Made by a program: the position numbers and the translations under genes. Shown piece by piece: positions 8,014 to 16,980 of a stretch of 63,032 bases of DNA (position 1 is the first letter of the stretch; each line of letters opens with the position of its first letter). The DNA is from Paracoccus ravus. GTDB taxonomy: Bacteria; Pseudomonadota; Alphaproteobacteria; Rhodobacterales; Rhodobacteraceae. Location of the stretch: contig NZ_SDEB01000022.1 in the NCBI RefSeq assembly GCF_004522175.1, positions 1-63,032 of the forward strand. Reading direction: 5' to 3'. The notes under the pieces were generated by a model that saw nothing but the letters and a program-made list of their open reading frames with translations, searched no databases and was not told the origin of the DNA.

Positions 8014-9090
8014 CCCCGTCCTCGACGCGAAAAACCCGCGGCATCGAGAACCAGTCCGGCAAGTGCAGACCCAGCGCCACGTCCTCCATCCGGAGATCGC
8101 GGAAATCCCTTGCGGCGCGGGCCAGAGCCTGAACGCAGGTTCACTCCGGTTGGCCATGAGCGAGTCGACTGCCATTGGCACGGTCGAATCCGTTGCCACG
8201 CCGCTGTTCAGGCGGGTGCCCGAACCCGAGGGCGGGTCAAACACATCGATCGTCCCAGGTGTGGGGAGGAACCCCCGCGCCGGGTCTTCTGCATTAATGC
8301 GGAACTCGATGGCATGACCGCGCGGCTCGGGCACGGTTTCGTCAGAGAGACGCGCGCCCTGTGCCATACGGATCATGGCGCGCACAAGATCAAATCCAGA
8401 GCTTTCCTTGCTCACCGGATGCTCGACCTGCAAATGCGTGGTCACCGTGCGGAAAGACAGCTCGCCATCCGCCGAGAGGAGGAATTTGCCCGCGCCTGCG
8501 CCGCTATACCCGGCACGCGCGCAAATGGCCCGTGTCGCCTCTTGGATCTGGTCGCGCTGCGCTTCCGTCAGGAACGGGGCAGGGGCTTTCTCGCTCAGTT
8601 TCTGGTGCCGCCCTTGCAGCGAATAGTCCCGCGTTCCGATGACCTTCACCTTGCCGTGATGGTCGGCCAGAATCTGGGCCTCGACATGGCGCGGCTGGTT
8701 CGAGAACCTGCTCGACAAAGCATTCGCCCCGCCCCAAGGCCGCATCCGTCTCTGATTCTGCCTCTGCCTCGCGCGTGGCGCTGTCGGAAAGCTCTTCGAC
8801 CTCGCCTATCTCTCGCGCCACGCGCATGCCCCCCGCCCCGCCACAACCTGCCTTGATAATGACGGGAGGCCCACGGCCTCGGCGATTCGTCGCGCCTTTA
8901 TTTTGTCGCCAAGGGCCTCGATCACATCGGGTTCGGGCCCGGTCCAGATCAGGCCGGCCGCTTGCTCGGCGCGGGCGGGATCGGCGCGTTCCGACAAGAA
9001 TCCTTAGCCGGGATGGATCGCGAGCGTTCCGCTGCCTTCGTCGCGGCAGGCGCAGATGATCCGGACGGCCTTTGCAAGGCCTCGATCTGG
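8006..9090 (-). pseudogene. biotin carboxylase remnant (accC-like), multiple frameshifts and a deletion
   Basis: Recognisable pieces of the biotin-carboxylase subunit, spread over three minus-strand frames. They are [10 protein letters not shown], then after a loss AIHPG and [51 protein letters not shown] (ATP-grasp glycine loop, damaged), [29 protein letters not shown] (catalytic region), and GHAIEFRINAEDP. The final part, RMEDVALGLHLPDWF, ends at the TAA at 8006-8008. An in-frame stop follows AIHPG. A normal protein would be about 450 residues; the remnant is shorter, with at least four frame changes. Confidence 0.8.
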
Positions 9091-9330
9091 TAGTTCGCAT
9101 CCGCCGTCGGCTCGGCCGAGGTCACAGCGGTCGAGATGGGAATCATGCGCGCCGACAGCGACTCTTCTGGTCGCCGCCGCGCGCAGGTTGCAAGGACGAT
9201 CATCGGATCTTCGGAGTGAAAGCCGCAGGCGATACTGGCCCAGCTCAGGATGACAGGCAGGGCCGCTTCATCGCCCATGCGACTTCTCGCCTTGGCCAAG
9301 ATCGCTATTGAGAAGCATGGTCGTGGTCAT
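9090..9330 (-). pseudogene. 5-oxoprolinase subunit A (PxpA, LamB/YcsF family) remnant
   Basis: Minus-strand ATG 9330 gives MTTTMLLNSDLGQGEKSHG, like the LNCDLGE start of PxpA. After a frameshift it reads MGDEAALPVILSWASIACGF, matching the family's SANIACGFHAGDP region, and later NYQIEALQ, matching the YQIGAL helix. The gene is then lost by a deletion that fuses it to the biotin-carboxylase remnant; the normal length is about 250 residues. Together with the neighbours it was part of a pxp/carboxylase cluster. Confidence 0.65.
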
Positions 9331-9386
9331 CTCATCCGCTTGGCTCGATAGGCTGGCAGGCACCTGCGTCGAACGAATGCCACCGC

Positions 9387-10862
9387 CTAGCCGGGGCAGT
9401 GGCTGAGGTTTCGGCTGAGGTTGGCGATGCGGCGGATGCCCTCGTCGATCTCGGTGGCCGCGATCGAGGAATAGGCCAGCCGGAAGAAACCCGCCCCGGC
9501 ATCGCGGGCGCGGAAAAAGGGTCGTCCCGGCTCGATCAGCACACCCTCGGGCTTGAGTGCGCGGGCAAGCCGGTCGCTGTCCAGACCGAAGGGGGTCGCG
9601 AGCCAGAAGCTCGACCCGCCCGCCGGCCCCGCGCCACCGCTGTCCAGCCCGTGGCGTTCCAGCGCGGCGGCGGTCACGCGGCGGCGCTCGGCAAAGGCCT
9701 CTCGCATGCGCTTGACCTGCCGGTCATAGTGACCCAGCGACAGGAAATAGGCCATCGTGCGCTGCACATGCCCAGGCGGGTGGCGCAACATCATGCCGCG
9801 CCGGGCGCGGGCCTCGGCGATGAAGGCGGGATCGGCGACGATGTAGCCCAGCCGCAGCCCCGGAAAGACCGATTTCGAGAAAGACCCGATATGGATCACC
9901 GCCCCGCTGCGATCCATCGCCTTGAGCGCGGGCGAGGTCGCGCCAGCAAAGCTGATCTCGAATTCGTAATCGTCCTCGACGATGACCCAGCCGCGCTCGG
10001 CGGCCATGCGCAGCAGCGCCTCGCGCCGGGGGCGCGGCATGGTGCGGTTGGTCGGGCATTGATGGCTGGGTGAGGTGAAGACGACAGACACGCCCTGCGG
10101 AATATCCTGCGGGGGCAGGCCCTCGCCATCCAGCGCCACGGGCACGACATCGGCGCGCAACGTGGTCAGGATCTCGCCCAGACCGGGATATCCCGGTTCC
10201 TCGATGGCGCAGGTCGCGCCGCGATCCAGCAGCAGTTCGCAGATCAGCCAAAGCGCGTTCTGCGCCCCCAGCGTCAGCAGGATCTCACCCGCCTCGGCCC
10301 GGATGCCGCGCCGGGGCAGCAAGTGGCGGATGATGAAGTCCACCAGCTCGGGGTCGTCGCCGTCATACTGATCGTCCGACAGTGCGCCCAGGTCGCGCCG
10401 GCCAAGCGCGCGCACCGCGCATTCGCGCCAGGCGGAATGGTCGATCAGCCGGTCGTCGGTCTGGCCATAGAGAAAGGGATAGGGATAACGCCGCCAATCG
10501 GTCGGCCGGTCCTTGCGCTTGGCGGCCAGGTTGCGCCCGTCGAGCCGCGCCGCCCAGTCGAAGCGGGGCGGTTCCGTCTGGGGACGCGGTTCGGGGCGAA
10601 GCTCGCCCACCCGCTCCGAGACGAAATAGCCCGAGCGTCCCCGCGCCACCAGATAGTCCGTGGTCACGAGATCCAGATAGGCCTGCGTGACGGTGATGCG
10701 CCCGATGCCCAGATGCGCGGAAAGCGCCCGGCTCGAGGGCATGCGCTCGCCGGGGCGCAACCGACCCTCATGCACGGCCGAAACGATTTGCCGCCGCAAT
10801 TGCACTTGCAGCGGCAGCACCGAGTTGCGGTCGATCAGGAAAGTCTCGGGCGGGATCTGCAT
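9387..10862 (-). CDS. tauR: TauR-like MocR/GntR-family PLP-binding transcriptional activator
   Basis: A 491-residue MocR-type regulator. An N-terminal GntR winged helix (about residues 8-75: LQVQLRRQIVSAVHEGRLRPG, then MPSSRALSAHLGIGRITVTQAY) is linked to a fold-type-I aminotransferase-like domain (about 120-490). That domain contains FTSPSHQCPTNRTMP, VEDDYEFEI and the PLP-binding Lys in IHIGSFSKSVFPGLRLGY. ATG 10862 is chosen; a TTG 15 nt earlier is possible. It lies 35 nt downstream of tpa on the same strand. In Rhodobacter capsulatus TauR is encoded next to tpa and activates taurine-use genes; that knowledge and the synteny support the name. xsc is not in the window. Confidence 0.82.
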   Translation of the reverse strand: MQIPPETFLIDRNSVLPLQVQLRRQIVSAVHEGRLRPGERMPSSRALSAHLGIGRITVTQAYLDLVTTDYLVARGRSGYFVSERVGELRPEPRPQTEPPRFDWAARLDGRNLAAKRKDRPTDWRRYPYPFLYGQTDDRLIDHSAWRECAVRALGRRDLGALSDDQYDGDDPELVDFIIRHLLPRRGIRAEAGEILLTLGAQNALWLICELLLDRGATCAIEEPGYPGLGEILTTLRADVVPVALDGEGLPPQDIPQGVSVVFTSPSHQCPTNRTMPRPRREALLRMAAERGWVIVEDDYEFEISFAGATSPALKAMDRSGAVIHIGSFSKSVFPGLRLGYIVADPAFIAEARARRGMMLRHPPGHVQRTMAYFLSLGHYDRQVKRMREAFAERRRVTAAALERHGLDSGGAGPAGGSSFWLATPFGLDSDRLARALKPEGVLIEPGRPFFRARDAGAGFFRLAYSSIAATEIDEGIRRIANLSRNLSHCPG

Positions 10863-10897
10863 GGCGGCCAGAAGCAATTTCGGGCCGCCATCCTGCC

Positions 10898-12259
10898 TTA
10901 TCCGAAGACGCGTGTCAGCGCCCCGTCGATCGCATTGGTCAACGTGTCGATGTCATCGGCGGTCGAGATCAGCGCGGGGGACAGGCAAAGCGTGTTGTTG
11001 AAGCCCGGCACCGAGCGGTTGGTCGCACCGATGATCACGCCCTGCGCAAGGCAGTCGGCCACAACGGCCTGGACCTTCATCTCGTCCGCCGGCTCCTTGG
11101 TCAGGCGGTCGGCGACCAGCTCGGCGCCGCAGAACAGGCCCTTGCCGCGCACATCGCCGATGACCTTGTGCTTCTCCATCAGCGCCTGCAGGTTCGCGAC
11201 GGTGCGCTCGCCCATGCGGGTGCAGTTTTCCAGCAGGTTCTCGTCCTCGATGATGCGCATGTTTTCCAGCGCCGCCGCCGGACCCGAGGTGCAGCCGCCA
11301 AAGGTCGAGATATCGCGGAAATAGCCCATCGGGTCCGAAGCGTCATCCTTGAACATGTCGAAGACGCGCTCGGTCGTCACGGTGCAGGAAATCGCCGCAT
11401 AGCCCGAGGCGACACCCTTGGCCATGGTCACGAAATCCGGCTCTATGCCGTAATGCTGATAGCCGAACCAGGTGCCGGTGCGGCCAAGCCCGCAGACGAC
11501 CTCGTCGATATGCAGCAGGATGTCGTATTTGCGGCAGATCTCCTGAACGCGCTGCCAATAGCCGGTCGGAGGCGTGATGACCCCGCCGCCCGCCGTCACC
11601 GGCTCGAGCACGATCGCGCCGATCGTGTCGGGGCCTTCGCGCAGGATGACCTCTTCGATGGCGTCGGCGGCGCGCTCGCCGTAATTCTCGACATCCCATT
11701 GCTTGCGATATTCAAGGCAATGCGGCACGCGGATGAAACCGTCCGGATAGGGGCCGTATTGCGTGGCGCGCTGATCCTGACCCGAGGTCGCCAGCGTCCC
11801 GATGGTGGTGCCGTGATAATCGCGGTCGCGATAGAGGATCTTCCATTTCTTGCCGCCGTAATGGCGCGCCGCGATCTGGCGCACCATCTTGTAAACCTTC
11901 TCGTTCGCCTCGGAGCCCGAGTTCGAATAATAGACCCGGCTCATGCCCGGCATCTTCTCGATCAGACGCTGCGCAAAGGTCGCGCCCGGCACGGTCCCGG
12001 CGGCGCCGGCGTAATAGTTCAGCTTGATCAACTGGTCGCGCACGGCATTGGCGATGCTTTCGCGGCCATAGCCCACATTGACGGTCCAGACCCCGCCCGA
12101 AACCCCGTCGAGGAACTCGCGCCCCGTCGCGTCCCAGAGCCGCATCCCCTTGCCTTCGACGAAGACGCGCGGATCGATGGTTTCATATTGCTTGTGCTGG
12201 CTCAGATGGTGCCAGACATGGGCCTTGTCCGCTGCGATGACCGGGCTGAGGTCGTTCAT
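10898..12259 (-). CDS. tpa: taurine-pyruvate aminotransferase
   Basis: A 453-residue class III (omega) aminotransferase. It transfers the amino group of taurine to pyruvate, giving sulfoacetaldehyde and alanine. Motifs: GVSGGVWTVNVGYG near residue 45, YYSNSGSEANEKVYKMVR (PLP phosphate site), DYHGTTIGTLATSG, HIDEVVCGLGRTG (PLP Asp), and the Schiff-base Lys in FVTMAKGVASGYA. ATG 12259 follows AGAGGCAAGAAC; upstream in-frame starts lie across the intergenic region and are rejected. Synteny with tauR favours Tpa over other omega-transaminases. Sulfoacetaldehyde acetyltransferase (xsc) must be elsewhere. Confidence 0.85.
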   Translation of the reverse strand: MNDLSPVIAADKAHVWHHLSQHKQYETIDPRVFVEGKGMRLWDATGREFLDGVSGGVWTVNVGYGRESIANAVRDQLIKLNYYAGAAGTVPGATFAQRLIEKMPGMSRVYYSNSGSEANEKVYKMVRQIAARHYGGKKWKILYRDRDYHGTTIGTLATSGQDQRATQYGPYPDGFIRVPHCLEYRKQWDVENYGERAADAIEEVILREGPDTIGAIVLEPVTAGGGVITPPTGYWQRVQEICRKYDILLHIDEVVCGLGRTGTWFGYQHYGIEPDFVTMAKGVASGYAAISCTVTTERVFDMFKDDASDPMGYFRDISTFGGCTSGPAAALENMRIIEDENLLENCTRMGERTVANLQALMEKHKVIGDVRGKGLFCGAELVADRLTKEPADEMKVQAVVADCLAQGVIIGATNRSVPGFNNTLCLSPALISTADDIDTLTNAIDGALTRVFG

Positions 12260-12331
12260 GTTCTTGCCTCTGTCGAAAGGAGGTTGGGGGAATCTTGACC
12301 GGACGAGATTACGCGCGATGCCGTCGCCGCA

Positions 12332-12364
12332 ATAGATCCAATTTTTATCCGTCGATAAAGCCAG
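12332..12364 (-). promoter_or_regulatory. candidate TauR direct repeats upstream of tpa
   Basis: On the minus strand CTGGCTTTAT (12364-12355) and TTGGATCTAT (12341-12332) form an imperfect direct repeat with start points 23 bp apart, about 73 bp and more before the tpa start. From memory, the R. capsulatus TauR sites are direct repeats near CTGGACTTAA, which these resemble. This is inference. Confidence 0.4.
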
Positions 12365-12429
12365 TTGCCGCGCTGGACAGGGCACGCGCGCAGGGACTAG
12401 ATCGAAGCCTATAGGATCAAGGGGGTGCG

Positions 12430-13380
12430 ATGCCGGACGAAGGGCAAAAGCTCGAACAGGCCGCGCGTGCGGCATGGCTCGCCCATGTCGCGGGGATGAC
12501 GCAGGACGAGATCGCGGGGGTCATGGGCGTCTCGCGCCAGACCGCGCAGAGGCTGGTCGCGCAGGCCATGGCCGAGGGTCTGGTCAAGATCCGCATCGAC
12601 CACCCTTTCGCCCATTGCCTCGAACTGGCCCGCGACTTGCGCGCCAAATGGGGGTTGCGCTTTTGCGAGATCGCGCCCGCCGATGCACCCGAGGCCGGTG
12701 TCGCCCTCCACCTTGCCAGTACCATGGAGCGCTGGCTGCGCCGCCCCGAGCCGCTCACCCTCGCCATCGGCACGGGCCGCACCCTGCGCGCGGGCATCGC
12801 CCGGCTGCCGCATATCGACTGCCCGCAGCATCTCGTCGTCTCGCTCACGGGGAATATCGCGACGGACGGGTCGACGGCCTATTACAACGTCCTGTTCTCG
12901 CTCTCGGAACTGGTCACGGCGCGCAGCTTTCCGCTGCCCTTGTCGGTGCTGGCCCCGAGCGCAGAGGAACGCCAAGCGATGATGCGCCAGCCCGGGATCC
13001 GGCGCGTGATCGCGATGTCCGCCGATGCCGAGGTCGCCTTTGTCGGCATCGGCACGATGGACCACGGCGCGGCCCTGCTCAAGGATGGCTTTCTGACCCG
13101 CCCGGATCTGGAGCGGATGATCGCGGCCGGCGCCGTGGGCGAAATTACCGGCTGGGCTTACGATGCACAGGGGCGGCTGATCGACGGTCTCAGCAATGAC
13201 CGCGTCGCATCCGCCCCGATCCCCGGAGCCGCGCGGACATTGGTTGTCGGCGCGGCCTTTGGCCTGGAGAAGCTGGCCGCGATCCGGGGGGCCTTGCAGG
13301 GCGGCCTGATCGGCGGGCTGATCACCGACGCACAAACGGGGGCATGGCTGCTTCGCGATGACTTGCCCGGCGCGGGCTAG
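12430..13380 (+). CDS. SorC-family transcriptional regulator of the polyol operon
   Basis: A 316-residue regulator. The N-terminal helix-turn-helix (about 15-50: GMTQDEIAGVMGVSRQTAQRLV) is followed by a sugar-phosphate sensing SorC domain (about 60-310: LTLAIGTGRTLRAGIARLP, DAEVAFVGIGTMD, then FGLEKLAAIRGALQGG at the end). The family represses or activates polyol and sugar operons in response to phosphorylated intermediates. It is convergent with, and 8 nt from, the end of the sorbitol/mannitol operon, so it is the likely controller (SmoC-type in Rhodobacter). The candidate operator is the palindrome at 21860-21886 at the far end of the operon. Confidence 0.85.
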   Translation: MPDEGQKLEQAARAAWLAHVAGMTQDEIAGVMGVSRQTAQRLVAQAMAEGLVKIRIDHPFAHCLELARDLRAKWGLRFCEIAPADAPEAGVALHLASTMERWLRRPEPLTLAIGTGRTLRAGIARLPHIDCPQHLVVSLTGNIATDGSTAYYNVLFSLSELVTARSFPLPLSVLAPSAEERQAMMRQPGIRRVIAMSADAEVAFVGIGTMDHGAALLKDGFLTRPDLERMIAAGAVGEITGWAYDAQGRLIDGLSNDRVASAPIPGAARTLVVGAAFGLEKLAAIRGALQGGLIGGLITDAQTGAWLLRDDLPGAG

Positions 13381-13388
13381 TTCCCGCG

Positions 13389-14843
13389 TCAGCCATGCGC
13401 CGAGAGCGCGCTGATCTCGGCGCGCTGCGCCTGCATGCGCAGAAATATCCTCCAGTCGCGTTCGCGCCGGGCGCTGGCATGGGGATCGGGGCGCGTGACC
13501 TCGACCTCGCGGAGAAAGCGGGCCTGCGCGGCCCGGATCCCTCCCATCATCGGTGCCGCGGCCGCGATCGCGGTGCCTCGCAAGACGGCGTCCTGGGGCT
13601 GCCAGTGGATTTCCGCGCCGGTCGCATCGGCGTAAAGCTGGCGCAGCAGCGATGCGCGCGCCTGCCCCCCCGCCAGAGCGATCTGGTGCGGGGCCAGCCC
13701 CATATGGGCGATGACCTGACGCGTGCCCAAAGCGATTCCCACTGCCGCCCGCCAGTAAAGCGCGTCCAGTGCCGTCGCTCCGCGATCAAGAGACAGCCCG
13801 TGCACAACGCCGCGCATCATGGGATCGGCAAAGGGCGCGCGGTTGCCCTTGAAGTCCGGCAGGACATGCATGTCGGCTCCGGGCTCCGGGCTGGCCGCGA
13901 TCCGGGTCAGGATCTGGTCATGGCTCTGAGCCTCGGGATATTGCCGCCGGATCGAGTCCAGAAGGGCTCCGGTCGCGGATTGACCGCCCTCTGTCACGGC
14001 CTGTCCGGGCAGGATCGCGCCCGGATAGGGCCCCCAGAGCGCAGGCGAGACTGCGACATCCGGTGCCATCACGCAATTCGATGTGCCTGCGATCAGCGCG
14101 GGCATTCCGGGCGCCGCCCCCAGCGCGCCGGCAAAGGCGTCGATCAACCCGCTTGCGACCACGCAATCGGGCGCGAGCCCCAGTTCGGCGGCAGCCTGCG
14201 ACGACAATCGGCCGATCGGCGCGCCTGCAGGCAGCACCGGCTCGTCATGCGGGAAATCCGCGATCCCCAGCATGGCCAGCAGATCCTCGGCCCAGCCGCC
14301 GCGATCGGGCAGGTATGGCCATTTCGCGGCGGCAGCGCAAAGCGACCGAGAGGGGCGCCCGGTCGCGCGAAAGGCGAGGTGGTCGCAAAGGTCATATATG
14401 CCGCGCAGCCCGATCCAGGTTTCGGGCCGGGCGCGCCTGAGCCATATCAGCTTGGGCGTCTGCATCTCGGGCGAGACCGAGCCTCCGGCGCGGGCCACGA
14501 CCTCATGCGGGATGCCGTCCATCCGGGCGGCCTCGGCCACGGCGCGATGATCGTGCCAGGCGATCACGTCCGGGGCGAAGTCGGGCGCGTCGACCACCAA
14601 CGAGCAGGTCGCGTCGAAAGCCAGAGCACGGATTCGTGCCGGGTCGGCCCCGGCCATGTGCCGCGCCTCGGCCAGCGCCTCGGCCACGGCGCACCAGATT
14701 TCGGCGGAATCAAATCCCGCCTGACCGCCCGGCGAAGGCAGCGTCGCAAAGCCCCGGCTGGCGCGGGCGACCAGCCCGCCATCGGTCGAAAACAATCCCG
14801 CGCGCGCACGGGCCGAACCCACATCCACCGCTGCGATGAGCAC
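13389..14843 (-). CDS. FGGY-family carbohydrate kinase (pentulokinase, ribulokinase/xylulokinase type)
   Basis: A 484-residue sugar kinase from a GTG at 14843. The N-terminal ATPase motif is VDVGSARARAGLF; the sugar-binding region contains IAWHDHRAVAEA. The C-terminal FGGY signature area is around residue 355 (DFKGNRAPFADPMMRGVVHGL), with the adenosine motif IALAGGQARASLLRQLYADATG near 405. YDLCDHLAFRATGRPSRSLCA is more like the D-ribulokinase-type FGGY proteins than classical XylB. As last gene of the polyol operon it would phosphorylate a ketose made by SmoS or MtlK (xylulose, ribulose or a related sugar); the exact substrate is not readable from sequence. Confidence 0.82.
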   Translation of the reverse strand: MLIAAVDVGSARARAGLFSTDGGLVARASRGFATLPSPGGQAGFDSAEIWCAVAEALAEARHMAGADPARIRALAFDATCSLVVDAPDFAPDVIAWHDHRAVAEAARMDGIPHEVVARAGGSVSPEMQTPKLIWLRRARPETWIGLRGIYDLCDHLAFRATGRPSRSLCAAAAKWPYLPDRGGWAEDLLAMLGIADFPHDEPVLPAGAPIGRLSSQAAAELGLAPDCVVASGLIDAFAGALGAAPGMPALIAGTSNCVMAPDVAVSPALWGPYPGAILPGQAVTEGGQSATGALLDSIRRQYPEAQSHDQILTRIAASPEPGADMHVLPDFKGNRAPFADPMMRGVVHGLSLDRGATALDALYWRAAVGIALGTRQVIAHMGLAPHQIALAGGQARASLLRQLYADATGAEIHWQPQDAVLRGTAIAAAAPMMGGIRAAQARFLREVEVTRPDPHASARRERDWRIFLRMQAQRAEISALSAHG

Positions 14844-14852
14844 CCGTTCCCC

Positions 14853-15512
14853 CTAGCCCAGTCGGGCCAGAGTGTTGGACAAATCCCGCGCATGTTCAAT
14901 CAGCGCGTCGGGATGAAGTTCCGCGAGCCGCGCCCGCAGCCCCGCGGGGGCGGCATGGCTGCCGCCCAGAAAGCCGATGACGCGCATTCCGGCCGCGCGG
15001 GCGGCGAGAATTCCGGCCGGGCTGTCCTCGATCACCACGCAATCGCGCGGATCGACGCCAAGTCGGCTTGCCGCGAAAAGGAACAGGTCGGGCGCGGGTT
15101 TGCCATTCCTGACCTGAACGGCCGAATAGACGTGCTGGCCGAAAAGCGGCGCGAGGCCGGTCAGTTCCAGCGACAGGTTCAGCCGCTCGGGCGCGCTGGA
15201 AGACGCGACCGCGCGGGGCCCGTCGCAGGCGGTGATCGCCTCGGCCATGCCCCGGACCGCCCTGAGGTCGCGGGCAAGCCGGGCGGCCAGCGCCGCGCCA
15301 TAGCCGGGCAGGGCCGGGCGGATGTCGATGCCGTGATCCTGCGACACCGCCTCGATGATGGTCTGGACCGATCTGCCCAGAAACTCGTCATAGATGCGGG
15401 CCTCGGAGACTGGCGCGCCGACGCTTCTGAGCATGGCCAGCAATTCGATCACTGCCAGAGGCTCTGAATCGACCAGCACCCCGTCACAGTCGAAGATCAC
15501 GGCCGGCGTCAA
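14853..15512 (-). CDS. HAD-superfamily phosphatase (subfamily IA)
   Basis: A 219-residue haloacid-dehalogenase-type phosphatase. Motif I is VIFDCDGVLVDSEP (two catalytic Asp), motif II is VASSSAPERL, motif III has Lys in VRNGKPAPDLFL, and motif IV is CVVIEDSPAGILAARAAG. A cap domain lies between residues 15 and 85, as in sugar-phosphate phosphatases. The reading starts at TTG 15512, 3 nt after the mtlK stop; the GTG at 15500 would begin at VIFDCDG and is an alternative. Its place between mtlK and the kinase suggests it removes a dead-end sugar phosphate made in polyol use, which is inference. Confidence 0.85.
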   Translation of the reverse strand: MTPAVIFDCDGVLVDSEPLAVIELLAMLRSVGAPVSEARIYDEFLGRSVQTIIEAVSQDHGIDIRPALPGYGAALAARLARDLRAVRGMAEAITACDGPRAVASSSAPERLNLSLELTGLAPLFGQHVYSAVQVRNGKPAPDLFLFAASRLGVDPRDCVVIEDSPAGILAARAAGMRVIGFLGGSHAAPAGLRARLAELHPDALIEHARDLSNTLARLG

Positions 15513-15515
15513 GGA

Positions 15516-16979
15516 TCAGGCCTTAAGATAGGCGGTCAGCGTCGCGGCCGTGCCCGCGCGCCACAGCATGTCCAGCCAAGAAGCAAAGGGTTCGGCAAGG
15601 CGCGGATCCTGCCCGGTCTCGCCATAGATCTCGGACATTCCCAGCCATACCTGCGGATCGGTCTTGGCGCTTTGCGCCGCCGCCTTCAGCCGGCCCCAAT
15701 TCGGGTCATTCGCTTCGATGATCGCGCCGCTATCGGTCATGCCCGCGCAGTAACGGCACCAGAGCGCGGATTCCAGTGCCAGCCCCTGAACCGTCAGACC
15801 CTGCGCCAGCCGGTCTCGGATCGTCGGGATAATGAATTTCGGCTGCCGGTTCGAGCCGTCGAGGCACAGCCTGCGGATCGTGTCGCCGATCTTGGGATTG
15901 GCGCAGCGTTCCGCGACCTTCAGGTAATAGCCATGCAGGTCGGTGCCGGGGACGGGGGGGACGGCGGGGATGATTTCCTCGGCCTCGATCTTGTCGAGAA
16001 AGGCCCGGACCAGCGGGTTCTGCATCCCCTCATGGACGAAATGAATATCCATCAGCCCCGAGGGATAGGCGATGACCGCATGGCCTCCGTTCAGGATGCG
16101 GATCTTCATCAGCTCCCACGCTGTCACGTCCTCGACGAATTCGACGCCGACTTCCTCAAGTGGCGGGCGGCCTTGGGGGAAGTTGTCCTCGAGCACCCAT
16201 TGGATGAAATCCTCGGCAAAGACCGGGCTGTCATCGGCAATACCGAAATCCTCGCGGATCATCCGCCGCTCGCGCTCCGAGGTCGCGGGGGTGATGCGGT
16301 CGACCATGCCGTTCGGGAAGGCGACATGAGCCGCGATCCAGTCGGCCAGCGCGGGGTCCGAATGCCGCGCGGTTTCCACCACCGCCTCGCGGGTGACATG
16401 GCCGTTATGGGGGATATTGTCGCAGCACATCACGGTAAAGGGCGGGATGCTCGCCTTGCGCCGCGCCGCGAGCCCCGCGACCAGCATGCCGAAGACCGTC
16501 CGTGGCGCGGCGGGATTGCGGCCATCCTCGGCGATGGCGGGATGGGTCGGGTCGAAATGCCCGGTCGTCGCGTCGATGAAATAGCCGCCCTCGGTGATGG
16601 TCAGGCTGGCGATGCGGATGGCGGGATCCGCCAGCTTCGCGATGATCGCGGCGGCATCGGCGGGCGGCAGGTAGTCGATCATCGCGCCGATCACGCGGGC
16701 CTCGGAGGCCCCGGCGGATTGCTCGACCACGGTGTAGAGCCAGTCCTGTCCGGCCAGCGTGTCGCGCATCCGCGCGTCCGAGGGCATCACGCCCGCCCCG
16801 ATGATCGCGAAATCATGGCCCTTGCCGAGGTTCATCAGCCGGTCGAGATAGACCGCCTGATGCGCGCGGTGGAAATTCCCCAAGCCGAAATGGACGATCC
16901 CGCCGGTCAAATGGCCACGGTCGTAACCCGGCGCGGCGACCGGAAGCTTGGACAGATTGGCTTGGTTCAGCGTGATCAT
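15516..16979 (-). CDS. mtlK: mannitol 2-dehydrogenase
   Basis: A 487-residue polyol-specific long-chain dehydrogenase that oxidises D-mannitol (and often D-arabitol or sorbitol) with NAD. The N-terminal Rossmann fold begins at GGIVHFGLGNFHRAHQAVYL. The family signature with catalytic Lys, Asn and His is visible as MKIRILNGGHAVIAYPSGL near residue 292. Length matches the family. It starts 1 nt after the smoS stop, so it belongs to the same operon. The strict order ABC transporter, smoS, mtlK is as in Rhodobacter. Confidence 0.93.
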   Translation of the reverse strand: MITLNQANLSKLPVAAPGYDRGHLTGGIVHFGLGNFHRAHQAVYLDRLMNLGKGHDFAIIGAGVMPSDARMRDTLAGQDWLYTVVEQSAGASEARVIGAMIDYLPPADAAAIIAKLADPAIRIASLTITEGGYFIDATTGHFDPTHPAIAEDGRNPAAPRTVFGMLVAGLAARRKASIPPFTVMCCDNIPHNGHVTREAVVETARHSDPALADWIAAHVAFPNGMVDRITPATSERERRMIREDFGIADDSPVFAEDFIQWVLEDNFPQGRPPLEEVGVEFVEDVTAWELMKIRILNGGHAVIAYPSGLMDIHFVHEGMQNPLVRAFLDKIEAEEIIPAVPPVPGTDLHGYYLKVAERCANPKIGDTIRRLCLDGSNRQPKFIIPTIRDRLAQGLTVQGLALESALWCRYCAGMTDSGAIIEANDPNWGRLKAAAQSAKTDPQVWLGMSEIYGETGQDPRLAEPFASWLDMLWRAGTAATLTAYLKA

Positions 16980-16980
16980 C

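Noticed and set aside
7306..8745. 479-codon minus-strand frame taken as one gene
   Set aside because: It joins a piece of biotin carboxylase, out-of-frame debris and the start of the AbrB-like gene in a wrong frame; it is a product of frameshifts.
13395..15467. 690-codon plus-strand frame opposite the kinase and HAD genes
   Set aside because: It spans two real minus-strand genes with clear motifs and has no recognisable domain.
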